Source: Haplosporangium gracile (lineage: Eukaryota > Mortierellomycota > Mortierellomycetes > Mortierellales > Mortierellaceae). From it: 19,838 nucleotides of DNA. Where the stretch lies: contig JAAAUF010000787.1 in the NCBI GenBank assembly GCA_015499985.1, positions 1 to 19,838 on the forward strand, in the 5' to 3' direction. The notes beneath the pieces are model-generated. The model saw only the letters and a program-made list of their open reading frames with translations. It had not been told where the DNA came from and searched no databases. The first letter of the stretch is position 1, and the number at the start of each line of letters is the position of its first letter. Both the position numbers and the translations under genes were made by a program. Below are positions 10,114 through 18,084 of this stretch, in pieces.

Positions 10114-13100
10114 ATGTCGAGCAACTCAATCACTAACAACAACGCCGTCCGTCTCGGAGCTGCAGCCATCATCGGCACAGTGATCATTTACTTCCTCTGG
10201 TCCGCAACAGCCTCCTCCAGCAGCTCCAACAAGCCCAAGGACCGCAGCTCCAGCAGCTCGAAAACCACCACTACTACCACTACTACCACTACTACTGAGA
10301 AGGCTGTCAAAGATGCCCACAAGAAGGTCGCCGAGAAGCAAGAAGGTAAAGAAGGAGCCCACAAACAATAGGGACAACAGCAACACGACGGGAAAAATGG
10401 CTGATCAGTTTTCCTTTTTGTTCATGGGAAGGGCACACGAGGGAGTAAAAGAAAAGAGAGATCCGTATATGTTTGTTTTTTTCTGATCAGCGCAAAATAA
10501 CAACAACCACACCGGGAATCGACAACAACAACAGCAAAGAGAAAACGATGGTTTGCAGCTTTTGTTATTTGTCACACACGACCAAGGAACAAGGGACAGC
10601 GAGGGTTGTGTCCCCACTGTGCCCTTTGCCGTTTTTCCTTTTTTTTTTTTCATTAGAATGATTCACTGAAGAGACAAGCGGGGGAGAGGAGAAGGGGGTT
10701 GATTCTAGCGCCCTTTCGGAATGGAGGAAGGGGTGCAAGGAGAAAGGGATGACCTTTACTTTCTGCCTTTCTTTTCTCTTGTACTTTTATACTAACAACC
10801 ACTTTCTTTTTTCCATACCCTCCTCTTCGTTGTAGATAAGAAGGTCGTTGACGAAGTCCCCGCTGTCAAAGCCGAGAAGGTAAAGAATTAGGCGCCTTCT
10901 TCACAATGTTTTACAAGGAAGCAATCGGGATAGAGTGAATGGAAGAGCATTGGAACACGAAACACACACAGGCGACAAAGGGAACATGGAACAGCCAGAA
11001 GTGGACTACCGGGATACACCACCATGGAGGACAACACACAATATGCAATTGAGAAAACACACTGGGAGAAACCAATTGACCGACCACCACTTCCTGCCCT
11101 AGCTGTGGGTAACAGCACTTCTTGCCCTTTTTCGTGCCTCATTGCACTTGGACTGAGAAAAGGACCTTTGTATTGTTGTGCATATTTCTCTCACACCCTC
11201 TCCTTCCCTTCCTCCACAACCATCCCTCTTTGTCCCCTCCGTTCGCATTCACGCTTGCTCCCTTTTCCTGCATCCTTTCATCGATGCCCCTTCTTTGATT
11301 GTGTGTTTCCTGCCCTTAGAAAAAAAGTTCAATGGATCGTTGCTATGTCTTTCTTTTTTATCAGCCCCTTCCAGCCCTTTTTTCGTTTCTTTTACTTGAT
11401 ACTCCTTGTCTATGTCTGTCCAGTCCTCGCCATAGTCCCCTTTTCTTTTTTTCTCCTGTCCATCCTCGAATGGGGCAAAGTTGTTCTGTCGCCTATTTAT
11501 TGAATATTTTCTTCCCGCGGTCCCAATCCAAAATACCCTTCGGGGTACATTATTACTTTCCGAGTCTGCCTCCCGAAAGCAACAGAGAAGAAGGAAGCTA
11601 AACCTTGGCTCCCAAAGAAATAAGAAAAAGAAAAACAGCCGTATAGCCCATGGTTTATCCCATGGATCATCCCTTTTTCAATACTCTTAACTATTCGCTG
11701 TGCATGGTATTGACCTTTTCTTTGGATTGTTCTTCCTGCTATTAGATCACGGAACAGAAGGAACATGAGGAGAAGCCTCGGGAGAAGGAGCCTGTGAAGG
11801 CAGCAGTGATTGTTCCTGAACCCGTCCAGGAGCCCGTGGCTGCTCCTGTTGTTGAGCCAATGGTCGAGGAGGCAGAAGAGGAGGAGGAGGAGCAGCAGAC
11901 AGCACAGGAGCCCGAGATCCAGGAAACTTCAGCAGATGAGTTTGATGAGGAGCACGAGATTGAGCTGGTCTTTGAGCGCGCGGTTCCCGTGGCTACTGTT
12001 GTTATCCCTGCTATTATTCAGGAGGTCATGGAGGTCAAGGAGGTCAAGGAGGAGCAGATTATCGAGGAGGCTGTCCCCGCTGCCGTTGAGGAGTCCGAGC
12101 AGGTCGAGGAAGAGCCCGAGCAGGTTGAGGAAGAGCCCGAGCAGGTTCAGGAGGTCCAGAAGGAGGAGGAGGCTCAGGTCGATACCCCCACCACCTTGGT
12201 TGGTGATCAATTGGAGCATACCAAGGAGACTGAGGAGACTGTTCAGGCAGTTACTGAGACTCCCCGCAAGGCCGATTCATGGAGCGCTGTCTCCGAGGAC
12301 AAGGTTCAGACTCTTCAGGAGGTCTCCCGAGTTGCCCGTAAGTTATTTTTCTTTTTTTTGACGTAATCGAACTTGTCTTCATGTTGGTTGCAAAAGACAC
12401 CTCCTGCAAGTAGAAGTAGTTAGTTGACTTATTGGTCCCGTTTTTGTTTCCGTGACTATAGAGCACTCGGAACTGAACGCCAAGGCCGCCGAGTTCAAGC
12501 CTAGTTGGTTGCCCTCTGCCACTGTCACTTCCACCAAGCCCAACGGACCTGCCATCAACGGTATATATTATTACTTTGACAAGGACATGCATATGGCGCG
12601 CATTCATGAAACAAGATATCTTGGACATGGATGATGATCGCGAGAAATTTTTGCTAACGGCTGTTGTTTATTGGTTTCATTCGATATATTAGGCACCCCT
12701 ACCGCGGAGCCCGTCAAGATGAAGTCGAGATGCCGATTCTGGCCCAACTGTACTAACAAGTCGTGCAAGTTCACCCATCCCTCCACATACTGCCGGTAAG
12801 AGTCGAAAAGTTGTTTGTCAATTGTCAATCGCGAAACATGAAACATTAAAAAATCACGCAAAAAAAAGAAAAAGAAAAAGAAGAAACCGATATGAATTGC
12901 ATGAGTGAGCTGCATGCACGGACAAGACATGGACTTGAGAAAACAACAAACATTTTGCACGGCCCGGATGTGACGATTTAGGCAATTGAACTCCCGCCGT
13001 GCATGGGCTGACCATCACAACAACACAACATCTAACATTCTTTTTTTCCGTCGTCCTTACTTTCCATTGTCCATAGCGACCCCGAAAACTGTTCCTTCGG

Positions 13101-13278
13101 TGACCGCTGCAACTTTATCCACCCCAACGACATGACCGCTCGTCCCCCACGAGACAAGGGTGACAAGAAGGGTGCCCGTCGTCAGACTGCTGCCGGGGAC
13201 CGCAAGGGTCGCCCCAAGTCGTCCGACTCTTCAGTCAACATGGTCGCTGCCTCTCCCGTCGATGCATGGAGCAAGTAA
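10114..13278 (+). CDS. Membrane-anchored PAM2-motif, tandem CCCH zinc-finger protein, six exons
   Basis: Exons are 10114-10345, 10836-10879, 11746-12337, 12462-12560, 12693-12795 and 13077-13278. Phases agree and give 423 residues ending at TAA 13276-13278. The ATG follows CAACAACA. Residues 14-33 (LGAAAIIGTVIIYFLWSATA) form one hydrophobic segment with no earlier signal peptide, then Ser-, Lys- and Thr-rich sequence: a likely signal anchor with the bulk in the cytosol. A Glu/Val/Pro-rich linker (~93-265) contains EQVEEEP repeats. Residues 292-303 (SELNAKAAEFKP) fit the PAM2 consensus, which binds the MLLE domain of poly(A)-binding protein. Two zinc fingers follow: C336-C342-C347-H351 and C356-C362-C368-H372 (CX5CX4CX3H and CX5CX5CX3H), resembling Nab2/ZC3H14 fingers that bind poly(A); intron 5 interrupts the first codon after C356. 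A basic tail follows, ending SPVDAWSK. Role as an mRNA tether on a membrane is inferred. Exon 2 (44 bp) is the least certain part. Confidence 0.8.
10263..10300 (+). repeat. ACC/ACT trinucleotide run coding poly-Thr
   Basis: Exon 1 of the PAM2/CCCH gene contains alternating ACC and ACT codons that encode about eleven threonines between the membrane segment and the Lys/Glu-rich stretch. It is probably a flexible, length-variable spacer. Confidence 0.8.
10880..11745 (+). other. Long intron 2 (866 bp) of the PAM2/CCCH gene
   Basis: It runs from donor GTAAAG to acceptor CTATTAG. At 866 bp it is much longer than introns 3-5 of the same gene (124-281 bp). It contains a CT-rich stretch at about 11190-11480 of the kind found before the start codons of the other genes here, so an internal promoter is possible. 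No convincing coding frame lies within it. Confidence 0.55.
12467..12502 (+). other. PAM2 motif coding segment
   Basis: These 36 bases encode SELNAKAAEFKP, which keeps the LN pair, the Ala and the E-F-x-P end of the PAM2 consensus with correct spacing. PAM2 peptides dock into the MLLE domain of PABPC1 and related proteins through the conserved Leu and Phe. It lies at the start of exon 4 and is followed by a SWLP stretch. Confidence 0.88.
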
Positions 13279-14390
13279 ACGAGAGAAGGACCGGGAGTCA
13301 TTAAGGCGGATGGGAGGAGAAGACTAGGAGCGGGCGGACAGGATGAACCGGATGCCATTTGCGATCGTCGATTGAGATCGGGGAGGAGGAAGAGACTACG
13401 CTGATCAGGAGGAAGTTTACCATCAGGATACGCAGGATGCGGATCTCGGCGGGAAGGCGTCTTTTCCTTTTACCTTTTTCTTTATCTTCATTTTCTTTTT
13501 TATGGCGCAGGACAGTGACCAGGAGACGAGGCATAAGGACACTCTTGTTTTTATACTCTTTTCTTTTATCAAACCTCTTCATTACTGATTGCAATTCACC
13601 AACTATTTATATTGATGATTACCTCGGCACTCCCCTCTCTTTTGTTTTTTTTGATCTTTACCTTTCATTTTTATTCTCTATCGTTCCTATCACCCTCTCT
13701 TCCTCTCATACTCGTTCACTTTGTGGTTTCACGTTTTGCTATACACCCTCTTATACACTCGCTCTCTCTCTCTCACCCCGTCTCAGTTTTTCATTATCAT
13801 CTCGTTTTCGCGTCTTTTGTTTTCTGTTTCTCTGTACAGTTCAGCTTTCTTTATTATCATCACCGTTCATTTTGCTGCTCTTCATTAGTTTAGTTGTTCT
13901 CTCGCCTTGCACAAAAAAAATCAAGTAAAGGTTTTTTTTTCTTCTTGTAACCATAACTCACTCCTACTTTACTCGCTCGATTTGATCTACTGTGCTTGCT
14001 CAGGGTCCTTTTCTTTTTTCTTTTTTCCGTTATTGCTATGCATCTCATTCATGTCAATCCATCAGCCAAATATTAATTAGTTTGTGCGATTTTTATTACT
14101 TGATACACTAGCATTGTTCCAAAGGCATATTCTATGTGCACCAATGTCTCCTCCAATCCTATCTGCCCTACTTCCCATTTTCTTTTTTTCCCCCCTTCCG
14201 CTATACATGCGTCCCACCCACACTATGCGATTCAACAGGCCTATCTTCTAAATCTTCAATTCCTTCTTCGGAGATCAAACAAGGATCCGAGATGCAAACA
14301 TGTGGAATATTTTCCTCTCCCCGCCTATCCTTTTCGTGTTCCCATTTCCCTTAATTCCCTATATACATCCACACTCAGTAATGGGCACAG
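13279..14390. other. 3' flank of the PAM2/CCCH gene, CT-rich
   Basis: After the stop codon at 13278 there is GA-rich then strongly CT-rich DNA (about 13440-13960), with T runs near 13920-13940. Open frames such as 13359-13928 are low-complexity Ser/Leu/Phe translations of the CT tract. It may be the 3' UTR, or the promoter tract of something downstream. I can support no gene here. Confidence 0.4.
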
Positions 14391-14399
14391 CCGGGACTC

Positions 14400-15510
14400 T
14401 GGTGCTGATGTTGTGGAAAGAAAAGTACAATGTTGAAAGGCCAGAGGGATGAACTAAAAAACAAGCATAAGAAAACAAGCATCCACACACATCCACACAC
14501 ATACACACACATACACACACATACACACAAAAGGAACGGTTGAAATGTTTACTTACCAGGACTAGTATGTTTGTTCGCCTTCCAAGATCCCTTCCATTTT
14601 CAGAAGACAAGCTAGTTCAGGTCGGTCTTATAAAGAAGGCGAGTACTCAGTGGCAGAGATGGTCGCGCCCGAAAAGCGTGCAGTTTCGGTACACCTAATT
14701 TTGAGGGGGTATTGTCCATAGCAACAGTGAACAAGAAGATCAAAAAAAAGAGGGGGAGGGGAGGGGACAAAATGACACACCGTTAATATTTCTTTGCAAC
14801 ACACGGTCATTCGCGCTTCGTCAAATTGTATTCTTGACATGAAAATAGCAATTCAAAAAGGCAAAACAAAAAGACCTACAACCAGGTGTGAATGGACCGT
14901 GTTGCACCTGTGACAGTACTAGAGAGTAGTATCGTCACCACGACATGAGTATCTTCTAGTGTTAGAGCTTCATAGCGCGGAAATGCTGGAAAGTAGCAAA
15001 GTTTCTATGTAGGCGAGTTGTGCAGAGAAAGCAATTAAAAACAACCAGCAAGGCGATAAATAGAAACGTATCCGTTCCTTTTATTGGTAGCGGCGATACC
15101 CATTAATTTCGTCCGCAAATACATTCCCTCAGTGCACCAATCGAATCCAAGAGAGAAGCAACAAAGAAAAGTACAAAGAGGACTAGTATCACTTACAAAC
15201 TTGCCAGCGATAATATTTTTTGAAGGACTGGGTAACGCAATAAGGAGGTGCTAGCCTTGCACATAAGCTTAGCAACATGCATAAAAGCAAGGCTATTGTC
15301 AGCACCTTTTCATCGGCTTCCTTACGGTTCTCGTTTATCACAGGGCCGATGCATAACAATGATACGTTCACTTACCAGCACGATGATGTTAAATTCTGAG
15401 AATGCTCGACCCGCCACTAATGATACTGTAGTGTCGAAAGAGGCGGTCGAATGGCGACGAGAAGCAGGAGCATTCGCGCGACAGGTGGTTTACTTAGATC
15501 CTCTGATGAT
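14400..15510 (-). other. Possible unannotated spliced transcript or decayed gene, minus strand
   Basis: Three consensus donors (GTAAGT) occur on the minus strand within about 0.8 kb, at 15375, 15196 and 14556 (first intron base). Each has a plausible acceptor upstream. Candidate exons are about 15500-15376, 15250-15197, 14694-14557 (or a shorter form starting near 14604) and 14453 leftward. Candidate exon 15250-15197 is open in phase 0 (reads LLIALPSPSKNIIAGKF), and the end of exon 14557 reads ENGRDLGRRTNILVL in one frame. I could not join all exons into one stop-free frame from an ATG, so this may be a non-coding RNA, a pseudogene or chance. Confidence 0.3.
14481..14529. repeat. 10-bp AC-rich tandem repeat
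   Basis: Units of ATCCACACAC (two) and ATACACACAC (two, plus most of a third) repeat with an exact 10-bp period. On the minus strand it is a GT-rich repeat and would fall inside the candidate intron 14556-14454. Confidence 0.9.
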
Positions 15511-17243
15511 AAGAAAAAATGTAAAAGAAATATAAGGACAGCACTGTGAGGACAGGGGAAGAACAAAATGAAGACATTTTTGACACAATACCAAGAAAAA
15601 CAATACTCGAGAAAGACATCATTTTATATGCGAAGGTACTTAATGATTCAGGTCGATGAGGGTTAAGGTGGGATAAATACTGGAGATGACGGATGTGGGT
15701 AAATCCACACGACAGAGTCCCCATCGATGACCAAGAAAAAAAAACGAAAATGGCGATGTGGAGATACCAAGACTTTTGGGCGATACGGAGGCTGCACGCG
15801 TATGGTGATTGCTAGCGGGATTGGGTGTTAGGGGCGTAATTCTTGGATATTTTTTGATTGGCGATAGAGAAACCCAGGTGGTTGATAAAATGAGAAAATT
15901 AACGTAGTTGAGTTCGTGTTATTTGATTTTGGCGTTGGTCTCGTTTTACTGAGCAAGTTATAAGCCGTTACCTGTGAGCGAAATAATGGGCGCGTTCGAG
16001 TGTGGAATGATAATGGAGCGTATCGGGCATCCTCCTCTGTTTTTTCTCCCCTACTCCTATATGCCCCTACTTCGAGGTAGTTCCAGATATATATATAAAA
16101 AAAAAAGTGATATGAGACGCGTTAGGCGTTGATCACTGATGGTTCCTGAAACGCGCCGTCTCACCCACGCCACTGATAAATGATCGAGCCACAGCCTTTT
16201 TTCCTCTGATACCCTCATGCGAGCCAACAACCGACAGCCAAGTGGGAGAGGGTGAATGTGTTACCAATGGAAGGAATGTGACGCGTGGCATGCATGGCAT
16301 GTGTGGGCATGTCGCCGCGCACTGCAGCTGGAGAAAGAAGAGAAAGGGCGGTGTGGATGAGGAGAGTGGATGGAGATTTGTGTGGCCAAACGTGCGCGAG
16401 TTAAGTCAACCCAGTCCATATTCTGCTTAATTTTCCCTTTCCAGCGGACACAAACGTGACTTGGAGGGCTCAGGCGCGACTGCAGCCTTGCACGTCACCA
16501 GTGCCCTTTTTTTTACTGAACTCATGTCTCAAGGTAAGCAGTGTTCATTTAGCTTGCAAGAAGGGGAACGAAAGGGAAAGGAGAGAAGGGAGGCCTCTGT
16601 GTTAGTTCATCTGCACAGGAACAACTTTGTAAAAAAAGAAGTATAATCCGGTTTCTGCTTTGAAAGACCGATAGGAGTCGACTATGTAAAGATCGCAACA
16701 AAGGAGTGGAGGGCATTAGTGTCGATCAAGCTGAGAAACCATGCCCTTTATTTTTTGCTTTTCTATGTGTCTCTGTCTGGCAAAGAGCTTCACCAACAGG
16801 AACAGATTCAGTCGACTTTAGTCCACGCCCTCATTGTGAAAACCTCGGAACTTAGCACTATATTTTTTCCCCTCCCTTCTCGGGATACTTTTCTTCCTTC
16901 TTCGCCTTATACCGCCCGTTTTGGGCTATTTTCGGTCTTTTTGTCTCCTTGATTTGGTATGGGAGGAGGCGTGTGCCTCAAAAAATCGATTTGTCTTGTG
17001 CATGTTGACGTACCTCCCCTGTCGTCATTTTTGGCTTGGCCCTCTCACGCTTGGCGAAGAAAGAAGAGAGAGGGAGGGAAAAGGGATGATCGGCATTTCA
17101 TGTTACAAAGGTCGTATTTTTTTTGTGTTTGACAGTGGACGGATCAAAGTGTGGCAGGGTAAAGCCGACTTCTCTCGCATTTGTCAGTACTGAGTACAGG
17201 GCGTAGGTGCCATGTGCTCTGCCACCTAACCGACCCCAGGAAG
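15511..17243. other. Long region without a supported gene, upstream of the small helical protein gene
   Basis: About 1.7 kb without a convincing coding region. It contains the ACGCGT cluster and a TATA-like run near 16.1 kb, a GGCATG-rich stretch at about 16285-16312, and a possible short exon ending ATGTCTCAAG before a GTAAGC donor near 16534. Frames such as plus 16242-16430 and minus 15494-15724 show no recognizable domain. Part of it is likely the distal promoter of the gene at 17491. Confidence 0.4.
15796..16286. promoter_or_regulatory. Cluster of three ACGCGT (MCB) hexamers with a TATA-like run
   Basis: ACGCGT occurs at 15796-15801, 16117-16122 and 16281-16286, with related ACGCGC at 16151-16156. 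A TATATATATAAAA run lies at 16088-16100. ACGCGT is the core binding site of MBF (Swi6/Mbp1 or Res-type factors), which drives G1/S genes in ascomycete yeasts. Which transcript would be served is unclear: the candidate minus-strand transcript to the left, or something on the plus strand. Confidence 0.4.
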
Positions 17244-17252
17244 TATTAAAAG
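17244..17252 (+). promoter_or_regulatory. TATA-like element upstream of the small helical protein gene
   Basis: TATTAAAAG lies about 240 bp upstream of the ATG at 17491. It is followed by A- and CA-rich sequence, then CT-rich sequence typical of the 5' leaders in this window. Position and sequence fit a TATA box, but no start site can be proved. Confidence 0.35.
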
Positions 17253-17296
17253 CAAAGAATCCTCGGTTCACAACCAAGAAAAATATCAAAACAGAA

Positions 17297-17328
17297 AACA
17301 CATCGAACACATCAAACACATCAAACAG
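17297..17328 (+). repeat. 9-bp AACACATCA tandem repeat in the probable 5' UTR
   Basis: Three consecutive nine-base units (AACACATCG, AACACATCA, AACACATCA) plus a partial fourth lie between the TATA-like element and the ATG at 17491. Unstructured A/C-rich leaders of this kind suit efficient scanning. Confidence 0.8.
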
Positions 17329-17490
17329 CAACAGCTCAATCCACTCTCCCTTGTTCTCCACATCTCACTCCCGCTCTCTCACAATCGATCCTTTCTCGCT
17401 CCTGTACACACAACCGACCTACCATTCTTTCACTTCACAAAACCAATCCCTCTCCCTCTTTTCTCACTCTACACACACAAACATACAAAT

Positions 17491-17928
17491 ATGACATTCA
17501 TCTACAACTACTTCTCCGGTGACAGCACCGCCCTTTCCGAACGCGAAAACACCGCCCTCCTCAAGGCCCTCGTCAAGGACCACAAGGCCGCCCTCAAAGT
17601 TGAATACAAGCAATACGAGCTCGAATACAAGCAAGCCCTCAAGGATGCCGAGGCCGAATACAAGCGCGCCAAGAAGCAGGCCGAGGAGGACATGTACCGC
17701 AAGACCCTTGAGGCCGTCAAGCGAGAAGTCGATATCATCGGCACGACGGACGAGTATGCCAGCTCGGATGCAAAGACCAAAGCCAAGATTGCGCAGTTCC
17801 AGAGCTGGATGGGCAATGCCGCTGCTCATAGGGCCCTTGAGGTGGAAAGTGGGGATGAGGAGGAGCAGGCTGGTGCTGCTTCTTTTGGGGATAACCCCTC
17901 ATGTGCCTGTATGACCTTGAGTGCGTAA
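17491..17928 (+). CDS. Small charged alpha-helical protein of unknown function, 145 residues
   Basis: Single exon from ATG at 17491 (A at -3) to TAA at 17926-17928. I do not recognise the family. Residues 1-10 are hydrophobic and aromatic (MTFIYNYFSG) but too short for a membrane span. Residues ~15-85 form a continuous, highly charged helix rich in Lys, Glu and Ala with repeated Y-K pairs (VEYKQYELEYKQALKDAEAE), likely a coiled coil or single alpha-helix. A second short helix (~93-115, AKIAQFQSWMGNAAAHRAL) precedes an acidic stretch (ESGDEEEQ) and a tail ending NPSCACMTLSA, which has two Cys but is not a CaaX box. Codons are strongly biased to GCC, AAG and CTC over most of the gene, suggesting high expression. 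AATAAA lies 15 bp after the stop. The stop overlaps a possible donor (TGC then GTAAAG, the hexamer used by two introns of the PAM2/CCCH gene), so a spliced longer C-terminus is possible but no downstream exon was found. Confidence 0.75.
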   Translation: MTFIYNYFSGDSTALSERENTALLKALVKDHKAALKVEYKQYELEYKQALKDAEAEYKRAKKQAEEDMYRKTLEAVKREVDIIGTTDEYASSDAKTKAKIAQFQSWMGNAAAHRALEVESGDEEEQAGAASFGDNPSCACMTLSA

Positions 17929-17942
17929 AGGGAGAGGATCAA

Positions 17943-17948
17943 AATAAA
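17943..17948 (+). terminator. AATAAA polyadenylation-type signal
   Basis: AATAAA lies 15 bases after the stop codon of the gene at 17491-17928, and a second AATAAA follows near 18146. Either could direct 3' end formation; the first would leave a very short 3' UTR. Confidence 0.45.
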
Positions 17949-18053
17949 CATTTTTCTATTACACATCTCAACGAGTATGATAAAAAAAAAGCGGAAGGCT
18001 GTGCTGCGTCACATTCGGTCAAATGCAAAGTCAAGGTGCAACTCAAAACAAAG

Positions 18054-18080
<27 letters not shown>
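18054..18080. repeat. AC dinucleotide microsatellite
   Basis: Uninterrupted AC repeat of 27 bases in the 3' flank of the small helical protein gene. Confidence 0.95.

Positions 18081-18084
<4 letters not shown>

Noticed and set aside
11810..12361. 183-residue Arg/Ser-rich frame overlapping exon 3 of the PAM2/CCCH gene
   Set aside because: It is a +1 reading of the GAG-rich acidic exon, giving artificial SR repeats. The acidic frame continues in phase to the PAM2 and zinc-finger exons.
13359..13928. 189-codon plus-strand frame after the PAM2/CCCH gene
   Set aside because: Composition follows a CT-rich tract (Ser/Leu/Phe), with no domain or good start context; it is more likely 3' UTR or flank.
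15838..15851. GTAATTCTTGGATA resembles a conserved small-subunit rRNA segment
   Set aside because: Only about 11-12 bases match and nothing around it resembles rRNA; treated as coincidence.
17464..17829. Two long minus-strand frames opposite the small helical protein gene
   Set aside because: Strong GC-rich third-position bias in the real gene keeps the complementary frames open; their Leu/Val/Gly-rich and Ser/Arg-rich translations have no independent support.
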